Part shown: one piece after another, positions 42,392 through 50,011 of the stretch
How positions within the stretch are numbered: the stretch's first letter is position 1
Layout of the letters: every line of letters starts with the position of its first letter
NCBI GenBank assembly: GCA_963842125.1
Contig: CAWJFE010000005.1
Span: 62,001 to 126,000 of the forward strand
Origin: CAWCWK01 sp963842125
Lineage (GTDB): Bacteria > Pseudomonadota > Alphaproteobacteria > Rhizobiales > CAWCWK01
DNA: 64,000 nt
Reading direction: 5' to 3'
Position numbers and translations under genes: made by a program
Notes under the pieces: model-generated
The model's database searches: none
Told to the model about the DNA's origin: nothing
What the model saw: the letters and a program-made list of their open reading frames with translations, nothing else

Positions 42392-43426
42392 CTATGGCGT
42401 GAACGCCACATCTGATGCGTGTTCATGTCGAACCGGGGGCGGTGGCCGCATGGTGTGTCTGATGCGCGCTACATCGCGCGGGGAAGGCTGAGGCAGGGAC
42501 GGAAGCACGCCCTTGCTCCGGACGGCACCCGCATAGTGACGCCCTGCCGTCCGATCGTTGGCGTGGCCCATAAGGGCTGCGACCTCATCGCGGTCGAGCC
42601 CTGCTTTCGCGTGGGCGCCGAACACATGGCGGGCAGTGTAGAAGGTGATCCGGCGTGTCGCCGTAGGCGAGAGCCTCCGGTTCGCCCGCAGAAGCGCGTC
42701 CCGCAGCTTCTTGTAGTACGCGTCCCACGCAGCCGAGCGATCGGTCGATGCTGCAAGGACGCAATGGAGGCGCTCCATCCAATCCCGGATTATCTCAAGC
42801 GAAGGATCCCTTTCGGGCCACCTCAGATTGCGGTCGTCTCCGTGTGCTCGACCGTTAGTCGCCTTGCCATTCTCGACGAGAAGGACCCAAAGCTTGTGCT
42901 CGCCGTCCCAGAACAGCCTTGCCGAAGGCCACTCGATCGGACGCAGGCCGCTGACGAGCCCCGCCATGAGAAGCAGGAGAACGTCATGATCGTGCAGGTA
43001 GGTAGACGACCGTAGATCTATGACGAGACGTTCGAGTCGCTTGGCGCTTACGCGTTTCAGCTTCAAGGCTGAGGTCCGTTTCGGCAGCGGGCCGGGATCG
43101 CCATCGATCGGTTGGGGAGCATTGCGAACGACCTCGATCAGAGCCTCTTCCGACGCCGTGAGCACAGTGGACCGTCCGACCACATCCGGCGCATGGCGCA
43201 GCGCAAAGAGGACCGACGCCCAGTATTGGCGCACGGTGTTGTCGGCTAGCTCGGCCTCGCGGCGGACGAGCCACGAGACGAACGGTCTCAGGCCGAAGGA
43301 CCTGCCCTCTTCCTCCTCAAACTGTCGTACGAGGCAAGCAGCACGGCGACGATAGGCTGCCTCCGTCTTTAGCGTCCGGGTCGGCTCGCCGGTCACGAAA
43401 AGATTGTTGCGGGAGGCGTTTACCAT
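42392..43426 (-). CDS. Tyrosine recombinase/integrase
   Basis: 344 residues from ATG 43426 (a GTG one codon earlier is also possible). The N-terminal half is the SAM-like DNA-binding domain (VSWLVRREAELADNTVRQYW). Catalytic motifs are the first Arg in GLVSGLRPIEW, YTARHVFGAHAKAGLDRDEV with the second Arg/His pair, and LMGHANDRTAGRHYAG with the His and the Tyr nucleophile. It is compact and could be active. It joins end to end with the chimeric gene upstream and marks an integrated element between 39.9 and 45.2 kb. Confidence 0.85.
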   Translation of the reverse strand: MVNASRNNLFVTGEPTRTLKTEAAYRRRAACLVRQFEEEEGRSFGLRPFVSWLVRREAELADNTVRQYWASVLFALRHAPDVVGRSTVLTASEEALIEVVRNAPQPIDGDPGPLPKRTSALKLKRVSAKRLERLVIDLRSSTYLHDHDVLLLLMAGLVSGLRPIEWPSARLFWDGEHKLWVLLVENGKATNGRAHGDDRNLRWPERDPSLEIIRDWMERLHCVLAASTDRSAAWDAYYKKLRDALLRANRRLSPTATRRITFYTARHVFGAHAKAGLDRDEVAALMGHANDRTAGRHYAGAVRSKGVLPSLPQPSPRDVARIRHTMRPPPPVRHEHASDVAFTP

Positions 43427-44481
43427 CACACCGCCACCGCCAAACGCCAGTGCCCAGATTCATCCTCCCCGGCGCGCCACGTACGAACAAATCTCTGAAC
43501 AGCACCGGGCGTGTTGGTGTGGCCGTTCCCGGCCAGCGTCGCCTCGAGCCGATCGATGCGCCCGACGATGCGTGCGGAGTGCTTCTTGACCTCGACCCGG
43601 TCGATGACCTCGCGCAGATAGCGCCGTCGCATCAGTGGATCCCCGTCCCGCAGCCTGGACCGCAGCAGATCGGTGAAGGCCGCAATCTGGTCCTTGGTCG
43701 GGGCGGCCGTCGGCTTGGTCCGCGCCGCGATGCAGTCGATCTCGGCCTTGGCCCGGTCGCGCGCGCGGGTCGCCGCGTCGATCTGACCCTTCAGCGTCGG
43801 CTCGGACGCATCAAGCACGCCCGACGCGATGGCCTCATAGAGCCGGGCCAGCTTGGCATCGGCCTCGCGGGTCGCCTGCGCCGTTGCGAGGGCCAGCTTG
43901 GGTGTGCGCCGCAACGCCAGCAGGACGACGACGTCGTGACCGGTCAGGGAGACGATGCTCTCGGCCAGGGTCTCGCCTGCGCGGGGCAGGACTGAGACGT
44001 TCGCCAGGACTTGCGAGGATTGCCACCCGAGATATTGCGCGAATGCCTGTCCCGCGCGAAAGCCGATAAACCAGACCCGCGGGGCCGCGATCATGGCATG
44101 CGCGAGGCTATCCACGATGGCGTCGTCCAAAGCGGCGTAGGTAGCATCCAGATTTCGCAGCGACATCTCGCGATGCTGGGCGATGGAGCCGTCTTCGTTG
44201 CCCGTCTTCGAAGAGAACCGCAGCAGTCCCGTTCCAGACGCCTGCTCGTCTCGTACCGCGCGTCGCGCCTCCTCGAAGGAGGCGTAGCCGATCCGGCGCA
44301 CGAAGCGCGAAACGGTGGCGCTGGACACGCCTCCGAGTTCCGCGATCTCGGTCGCCGTGTAGCCGCCCATCTCACCCGGGAAGTTGAGGACGAGCTCGCC
44401 GAGCTTGCGCTCGCTGGGATGGAGATGCGGGAGGGCGTCAGTGACGCGCGCGAGGAACGTGGGAGGACGGGGTCGGCTCAT
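43426..44481 (-). CDS. RpiR-family regulator fused to a serine-recombinase tail
   Basis: 351 residues. Residues 1-200 are a MurR/RpiR regulator: helix-turn-helix (TATEIAELGGVSSATVSRFV) and most of the sugar-phosphate SIS domain (RVWFIGFRAGQAFAQYLGWQ; VVVLLALRRTPKLALA). From about 205 the sequence changes to the C-terminal end of a large serine recombinase (ADAKLARLYEAIASGV; RYLREVIDRVEVKKHSARIV; VQRFVRTWRAGEDESGHW). The junction lies near 43865-43885 and is in frame. The SIS domain loses its last third, so regulation by ligand is probably lost. This is a recombination scar, or just possibly a new protein. Confidence 0.8.
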   Translation of the reverse strand: MSRPRPPTFLARVTDALPHLHPSERKLGELVLNFPGEMGGYTATEIAELGGVSSATVSRFVRRIGYASFEEARRAVRDEQASGTGLLRFSSKTGNEDGSIAQHREMSLRNLDATYAALDDAIVDSLAHAMIAAPRVWFIGFRAGQAFAQYLGWQSSQVLANVSVLPRAGETLAESIVSLTGHDVVVLLALRRTPKLALATAQATREADAKLARLYEAIASGVLDASEPTLKGQIDAATRARDRAKAEIDCIAARTKPTAAPTKDQIAAFTDLLRSRLRDGDPLMRRRYLREVIDRVEVKKHSARIVGRIDRLEATLAGNGHTNTPGAVQRFVRTWRAGEDESGHWRLAVAV

Positions 44482-44869
44482 GGGGATAGAATGCGCCGGC
44501 TCCGGCGGATGGTAAACTGATCTGTTCAGACGCGCCGGCCCTATTGATCGTTCAGTAGGTCGAAGCGCGTCACACGCACGCAGGGGCGCTAGATCGTTGG
44601 GAGAAGGACGGGAGCCAATCGGACGTCGCTGCCAGTCGCGACTGGACGGTCACCCACTGTCCCTTCCGGGACGCGCAGCGCGTTCCGATAGGCCACGGGC
44701 GTACGGTCTGTGCGAAACGTGCCGCTAGGGTGTCATCGGGGCGTGTAGGCAGACCGCCCATATTGGGTAGATGGCCTTCCGCTCGGTACCAGTGGAGTGC
44801 CCCCCCGTCTCGATCGGACAGTCCGGCATAATCTGAAGGCTCAAGGCTATCCTTGGGTATAGGCTGCAG
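44482..44869. other. Gene-free stretch before the toxin-antitoxin scar
   Basis: I see no coding frame with family features on either strand, no hairpin with a T-run, and no G-tract site. It probably contains the promoter of the RpiR chimera. Confidence 0.5.
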
Positions 44870-45133
44870 GAATGCGAGCGGATCACATTCCTCGGCGATG
44901 CGCTCGACCGACTTCGGGACTTACCGGACGGTGCACGTCCGAGGCGGAGGGTCGCTCGTGGCAAACGACGCAGGCTCCAGCCGCGGAGCGGCTCGGAGCG
45001 GCTCGGAGGGGCGCAACCCCGATTGAACGATCTGCTCCGTGGGAAGATCGACAAGGTCAGCCTAGATACGCCTATCGACCTTTCGAGTAAGGCCGGGCTA
45101 TCCGTGCAGTTCGACATAGCGAAGGCCGCGTAA
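44870..45133 (+). pseudogene. HigB-HigA toxin-antitoxin scar, toxin start joined to antitoxin end
   Basis: One open frame of 87 codons without a good start codon. Its first part (ERITFLGDALDRLRDLPDGA) resembles the beginning of HigB/Gp49-type toxins. Its last part (RLNDLLRGKIDKVSLDTPID, then LSSKAGLSVQFDIAKAA) resembles the end of XRE/HigA-type antitoxins, where a helix-turn-helix leads into LLRGKID. An Arg-rich stretch with a tandem GAGCGGCTCG repeat near 44986-45007 lies between. An internal deletion of the toxin end and antitoxin start explains this best. It is not functional. Confidence 0.5.
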
Positions 45134-45198
45134 GACGTGCTTCGGACCGTTCGGCAGCATACGAAAAGACGTACCCGAACGCCTACAGCGGAGAGAGC

Positions 45199-46620
45199 GT
45201 GACCACCCCATACGCCGAAATGCCGAGCGAAGCGGTCAGCGCGCGTCGGATTGCCGAAGGCATACGCTCGCGGGAGCACTCGTGCGTGGCGGTCGCGAAG
45301 GAGGCGCTGGAGCGGATCGAGGCGAACGCAGCCCTGAACGCGTTCATCACGGTCAACCCGTCGCTCCTGGCGCATGCTCGCGGCCTCGACCGCAGGCTCG
45401 CTCGCGGCGCCGTCGGTCCGCTGCACGGCGTGCCGGTCGCGATCAAGGACAATATCGGGACCAGCGGCATGCCGACCACGGCCGGGGCGGTCGCCTTCGC
45501 CGGGCTCCACACCGGCCGGGACGCCCCGGTCGTCGCGCGCCTTCGGGAGGCGGGGGCGCTGATCGTCGGCAAGACCAACCTCGACGAGTTGGCCATCGCC
45601 GGACGCGGCCAGAGCGGCTTGGGAGGGCAGACGCTGTCCCCCCACGATCCAGACCGTCATCCCGCCGGTTCGAGCGGCGGGTCCGCGGTCGCCGTCGCCA
45701 CGGGCATGGCGGCGCTCGCGCTTGGAACGGAAACTGTGAACTCGCTGCGCTACCCCGCATCGGCGACGGGAACGGTCGCGATACGGCCCGCCCGTGGCAC
45801 CGTCGACCGAACGGGTGTCTTCCCGCAATCCGCACTTTGCGACGTCGTCGGGCCGATGGCGCGATCGGTCGACGACGCGATCCTGCTGCTCGACGTCCTT
45901 CGCGGTCGAGCGGGCAGCCCGACGATGCCTCCGGCGCCCGGCACCCCCCGTATCGGTCTCGTGCGGTCCATGATGGGCGACGGCCCCGAGTACGGTGGGG
46001 TGAACGCCGTGATCGAAGGCGCCCTAGAACGGCTCTCGGAGCAGGGCGGCACCGTGATTGAGATCGACGTGCCCGACTTGGCGACCGCCTCGCTCTACGA
46101 GCGGCTCGCAGTGCAGGTGTTCGAGGTGGCCGAACTCTTCGAGACCTTCCTGAGCGAACTATCCGAGCGACCAGATGTGGTCGGACTGAATGGCGTCAGG
46201 ACGCTTCGGGACGTTCTCGAACGCGGCCCGCATGCACCGCTCGTGCCGCCGTTCGCGGAGGCGGCGCTGCGCGGAACGCTGGTGGACCGTACGCGGGCAA
46301 TCGAGCATCGCGTGCGGGCCGCCCAAGAAACCGAGCGTCTCCTTCGATCCTTGTTCGAGCGCGAGCGTCTCGACGCCGTCGCCTATCCCCTATGCCACCG
46401 CCCTGCTGCACGACCGATCGGCGAGGATTCGCGCCCGGAGCGCAACGGGATCCTCGCCTCGGCACTCGGCTGGCCCGCCATCGATCTCCCGGTCGGCATG
46501 GCGATGGAGGAAGGCAAGGCCTTGCCCGTCGGCCTCGACCTCATGGGCCCTCCCGAACGCGAGGCGACGCTCGTCGCGATCGCGTCCGACATCGAGAAAG
46601 GTCAGCCCAGACGACCCTAG
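45199..46620 (+). CDS. Amidase-signature hydrolase
   Basis: 473 residues of the amidase-signature family (AtzE/GatA-like). The catalytic Lys is in GVPVAIKDNIGTSGMPT, the bridging Ser in HPAGSSGGSAVAVATG, and the nucleophile region is GTETVNSLRYPAS, where most members read GTDTGGSIRxPA. The substrate cannot be told; acting on amides from nitrogen compounds is usual. It stands alone on the plus strand, with the RpiR chimera diverging upstream. The stop codon TAG lies inside the first arm of a 44-bp palindrome, so the repeat probably ends its mRNA. Confidence 0.9.
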   Translation: MTTPYAEMPSEAVSARRIAEGIRSREHSCVAVAKEALERIEANAALNAFITVNPSLLAHARGLDRRLARGAVGPLHGVPVAIKDNIGTSGMPTTAGAVAFAGLHTGRDAPVVARLREAGALIVGKTNLDELAIAGRGQSGLGGQTLSPHDPDRHPAGSSGGSAVAVATGMAALALGTETVNSLRYPASATGTVAIRPARGTVDRTGVFPQSALCDVVGPMARSVDDAILLLDVLRGRAGSPTMPPAPGTPRIGLVRSMMGDGPEYGGVNAVIEGALERLSEQGGTVIEIDVPDLATASLYERLAVQVFEVAELFETFLSELSERPDVVGLNGVRTLRDVLERGPHAPLVPPFAEAALRGTLVDRTRAIEHRVRAAQETERLLRSLFERERLDAVAYPLCHRPAARPIGEDSRPERNGILASALGWPAIDLPVGMAMEEGKALPVGLDLMGPPEREATLVAIASDIEKGQPRRP

Positions 46621-46660
46621 AGCGCGTCCGGTTGATATCCATTCACCGAACGCCCTCTAG
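46617..46660 (+). repeat. 44-bp palindromic element, copy 3
   Basis: Arms CTAGAGCGCGTCCGGT and ACCGAACGCCCTCTAG flank the 12-bp spacer TGATATCCATTC. The left arm matches the copy at 1137-1180 in 14 of 16 positions. It lies between the convergent amidase and MFS genes, 45 kb from the first copy, and supplies the amidase stop codon. Confidence 0.75.
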
Positions 46661-46727
46661 CGCATCGTTCTCGCGCGTAACGACGAGTATACCCGCTGCC
46701 GGTTCTCACACCTGGACGTCTTGCCGA

Positions 46728-48035
46728 TCAACCTTCGACCATCGCAATCCTTACGCTGAACCCTCGCCGAAGTGGTCGCCACACGGCGATGGTGAGCGCG
46801 AGCACCGCGATGGCGGCGATGGCGAAGGGCGTGGCGAGCGCGATCTCGCGGGGAACGATCTCTTCGGCCATACGCACCACGACGCCCGAGAGTGCGAGAC
46901 CCAATACCATCGCGCCCCATGACAAGAGGCGATAGACCCCGTTCACCCGCCCCAAGATCGCGTCCGGCACGACACGCTGGCGGTAGGAGAGCGACACGAC
47001 GTTCCAGAAGATGGACGTGAACTCGAAGAAGACGAGCGCGAACGCGAGAGCAATGCCGCTCGGGGCCGCACCGATGAGCGCGAAACCGATCGCCGAGGAG
47101 AGCGACGCCCACTGCGCCGCCCTGCCGGCTCCCATCCATCCTACGCCGCGCTCCGCGACGAGACCGCCCAGCACACCGCCCACGGCGCCCACCGCGAGGA
47201 TCACTCCGTAGGCACGCGGACCGAGGCCGAGATTCTCCTGCACATGCAGCACGAGCGCGATCACGACCATCTGGTGAAAGAGGTTCCAGACGGCCGTGAC
47301 CACCGCCAGCACCTGCAGGAACGGCCGCTCGCGCAGGAAGGCGATCCCTTCGCGCAGTTCCGCCCGCCAGTTCCGCTCTGCGCGGGGCAGGGGTGTGAAC
47401 GCCCCTCGCAGTCTGCAAAGGACGACGAAGGCGAGAAGGAAGAGGATGGCGTTGACGGCGAAGGGAAGCCACACGGCCGCCGCGATCAAGAACGCCCCGA
47501 TCGCCGGTCCCAGGAGCGCGTTGCCGACCAGCTCGGCGGAGAAGACGCGCGCGTTCGCGCGCTCGAGATCGGCCTTCGCCACGATGGCAGGGACGATGGT
47601 CTGAGCGGCGGTGTCGCGGAACACTTCGGCCGTGCCGACCAGCAACGCGCAGACGAGAAGAGCGGCGAATAGACCGGGCGCCGCCGTTCCGGTGTCCGGC
47701 GCACTGGGCAAGGGCAGCGTCGACCAGATGGCCAGCGCAGCCGCCGCGAAGCCAACCGCGCGCACGACGTCCATCGCCAGGATGAGGCGCAAGCGGTTCA
47801 CGCGGTCCGTCACGATACCGGCCGGTAGCGAGAACACGAGCCAGGGCAGGCGCAGGGCGATAGGCGGTAGGGCGACGAGCAACGGGTCGCGCGTCAGCAT
47901 GGTCGCGAGCCATGCCCACACCAGCAGCGCGATGCCGTCGGCCACGTTCGTCAATCCGGTCGCAGCGACGAGGCGCGCGAGCGCGGTCCGCCCTGTACCT
48001 CGCCCAACCGAAGCGGTCTCGGTCACATCCACCAT
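46728..48035 (-). CDS. MFS transporter, DHA3-type
   Basis: 435 residues from ATG 48035, with twelve predicted helices. The loop motif FSLPAGIVTDRVNRLRLI between helices 2 and 3 is the typical MFS signature, and GWMGAGRAAQWASLSSAIGF matches the second half. The best fit is the DHA3 group of drug and macrolide exporters. The substrate is unknown. It diverges from the aldehyde oxidase operon across 340 bp and converges on the amidase with the palindromic repeat between. Confidence 0.88.
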   Translation of the reverse strand: MVDVTETASVGRGTGRTALARLVAATGLTNVADGIALLVWAWLATMLTRDPLLVALPPIALRLPWLVFSLPAGIVTDRVNRLRLILAMDVVRAVGFAAAALAIWSTLPLPSAPDTGTAAPGLFAALLVCALLVGTAEVFRDTAAQTIVPAIVAKADLERANARVFSAELVGNALLGPAIGAFLIAAAVWLPFAVNAILFLLAFVVLCRLRGAFTPLPRAERNWRAELREGIAFLRERPFLQVLAVVTAVWNLFHQMVVIALVLHVQENLGLGPRAYGVILAVGAVGGVLGGLVAERGVGWMGAGRAAQWASLSSAIGFALIGAAPSGIALAFALVFFEFTSIFWNVVSLSYRQRVVPDAILGRVNGVYRLLSWGAMVLGLALSGVVVRMAEEIVPREIALATPFAIAAIAVLALTIAVWRPLRRGFSVRIAMVEG

Positions 48036-48372
48036 CCGTTCGCCCCCGTCTTGCACCGGCCAGCTCCGAAACCCTTCACACCCGCATCCGGCTTTCTGCA
48101 CGAGAGATGGTATAGCCGGGCTCCCGTCTTCAGATCATGGAGTGTGTCGGCACGTAAGCCACGACATGTCTCGGTTGGGCGCACGTATCACCGGCGATGG
48201 GGGGTGGACCGCCCCATCTCGCCTCGAGCGCCCCCGGATCCCCCCGGTTCGGGCGAGCCCGCGCCCCGTGGCACGGATGGCCTGTGCCCTGGTTTCAGGG
48301 TCGCAGATCCCCTCCCGGGGGGAACGATCACCGTCCGGTCTGGTTCTGTCGGTTCGTTTAGGGAGAATGCCC
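48036..48372. other. Divergent intergenic region, MFS and aldehyde oxidase operon
   Basis: 337 bp with no supported gene. It should hold the promoters for both sides. GC-rich runs such as CCCCCGGATCCCCCCGG are visible near 48235, but no clear operator or terminator. GGGAGA lies 6 bp before the ATG of the next gene. Confidence 0.5.
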
Positions 48373-49002
48373 ATGTCCGACGATCGTATCGACGAATCCC
48401 GCCGCTCCTTCCTGCGTGGCGGTGCGGTCGCCACGGTTTCCGCTGCATCGCTGGGGCTCGCGTCCGGCGCACAGGCAGTCGCCGCCGAACCGGACGGGGC
48501 CGTCGCCGCGGACGAGCGCACCACGGTCGAACTGAAGGTCAACGGCAGGCGACGCGCCGTGTCCGTCGAACCGCGCACCACCCTGGTCGAGGCGCTGCGC
48601 GACGAACTGGGCATGACCGGCACCAAGATCGGCTGCAATCAGGGGCAGTGCGGCGCCTGTACGGTGCTCGTCGATGGTCGGCGCATGAACTCCTGTCTGA
48701 CGCTCGCCGTGATGGCGCAAGGGGCTGAGATAACCACCGTCGAGGGCCTGTCCGACCCGATGGGCAATCTGCACCCGATGCAAACGGCGTTCGCGGAGAA
48801 CGACGCCTTCCAGTGCGGCTATTGCACGCCGGGTCAGATCGTCTCCGCCATCGGCTGCATCGAGGAGGGCCATGCGGGCTCCAGGCCTGAGATCCGCGAA
48901 TACATGTCCGGCAATCTTTGTCGCTGCGGTGCCTACCCGAACATCGTGGCGGCCATCGAGGCCGTGCGCGACGGGACCGTGACCTCCAACGGCAAGGCAT
49001 GA
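48373..49002 (+). CDS. paoA: 2Fe-2S subunit of periplasmic aldehyde oxidase, PaoA-like
   Basis: 209 residues. A Tat signal (SRRSFLRGGAVATVSAASL) shows that the folded complex is exported. Two 2Fe-2S sites follow: the plant-ferredoxin type (GCNQGQCGACTVLVDGRRMN plus the later Cys) and the second type (FQCGYCTPGQIVSAIG; SGNLCRCGAYPNI). It transfers electrons from the molybdenum site. I chose the ATG at 48373 for its ribosome-site spacing; an ATG two codons earlier is possible. First gene of a three-gene operon spaced by 3-4 bp. Confidence 0.95.
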   Translation: MSDDRIDESRRSFLRGGAVATVSAASLGLASGAQAVAAEPDGAVAADERTTVELKVNGRRRAVSVEPRTTLVEALRDELGMTGTKIGCNQGQCGACTVLVDGRRMNSCLTLAVMAQGAEITTVEGLSDPMGNLHPMQTAFAENDAFQCGYCTPGQIVSAIGCIEEGHAGSRPEIREYMSGNLCRCGAYPNIVAAIEAVRDGTVTSNGKA

Positions 49003-49006
49003 TCCG

Positions 49007-50008
49007 ATGCTGAACTTCTCCTATTCCAAGCCCGAAACGCTGGAAGACGCTCTCATCCGCCTCGCTGACAACCCCGGCCACGACGTGCTGGCCGGTGGTA
49101 CGACCATGATCGACCTGATGAAGATCGGCGTCCGCCAGCCGGAAGGCCTCGTCGATATCACCGGGATCGCGGCGCTCGAAGGTCATTCGCTCGACGGTGA
49201 TGCCATCCGCTTCGGTGCGCTCGCGCGCATGTCCGACGTGGGCGACGACGAGGCGTTGACGGCGATGGCGCCGGCGTTGACCGAGTCCCTCTGGAAGGCC
49301 GCCTCTCCGCAACTGCGCCACGCGGCGCGTTTGGGCGGCAACATCCTGCAGCGCACGCGCTGCCCCTATTTCCGCGACACCGCCTATGGCTGCAACAAAC
49401 GCGAGCCAGGGTCCGGCTGCGCGGCGCTCGACGGTGGCAAGACGACATTGCACGCCATTCTGGGCGGCTCGGACAAATGCGTCGCCATGTATCCTGGTGA
49501 TTGGGCACAAGCACTCATCGCCTTCGACGCCGAGGTCGTGCTCGCATCGCGCGAGGGCATGCGCACCGTCGCCTTCGACAAGCTGCACGTGCTGCCCGGC
49601 ACCGCTCCGGAGGTGGAAACGATCCTCAAGCCGGGCGAGATCGTGGTCGAGATTCGCGTGCCCAAGACGGCGGCACTTGCGAACTCGCACTATCTCAAGG
49701 CCCGGGCGCGCGAGAGCTACGCCTTCGCCGATGCGTCGGCCGCCGTGGGCATCGAGATGGATGGCGACACCGTGAAGGACGCCCGCATCGCGCTGGGCGG
49801 CGTGGCGTCCGTTCCTTGGCGCGCAAGGGCTGCGGAGGACAGCCTGAAGGGCAGGGCGTTCTCCGAAGACGCCGCTCGCGAGGCCGGCCGCGTCGCCTTC
49901 GCCGACGCCGAGCCGCTCGAAGGTTCGGCCTACAAGATCGATCTGGGGGCGTCCGTCGTCGCCGGGGCACTCGTCACCGCGCACGAACGTGCCACGAAGG
50001 AGGGCTGA
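49007..50008 (+). CDS. paoB: FAD subunit of periplasmic aldehyde oxidase, PaoB-like
   Basis: 333 residues of the CO-dehydrogenase medium-subunit family. FAD-binding marks are DVLAGGTTMIDLMKIGVRQP and ARLGGNILQRTRCPYFRDTA. The segment RTRCPYFRDTAYGCNKREPG ends with SGC and gives the cysteines of the extra 4Fe-4S cluster that distinguishes PaoB from simple xanthine dehydrogenase subunits. It carries electrons from the PaoA clusters to FAD and an acceptor. Four bp separate it from paoA and 3 bp from paoC. Confidence 0.95.
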   Translation: MLNFSYSKPETLEDALIRLADNPGHDVLAGGTTMIDLMKIGVRQPEGLVDITGIAALEGHSLDGDAIRFGALARMSDVGDDEALTAMAPALTESLWKAASPQLRHAARLGGNILQRTRCPYFRDTAYGCNKREPGSGCAALDGGKTTLHAILGGSDKCVAMYPGDWAQALIAFDAEVVLASREGMRTVAFDKLHVLPGTAPEVETILKPGEIVVEIRVPKTAALANSHYLKARARESYAFADASAAVGIEMDGDTVKDARIALGGVASVPWRARAAEDSLKGRAFSEDAAREAGRVAFADAEPLEGSAYKIDLGASVVAGALVTAHERATKEG

Positions 50009-50011
50009 ACC

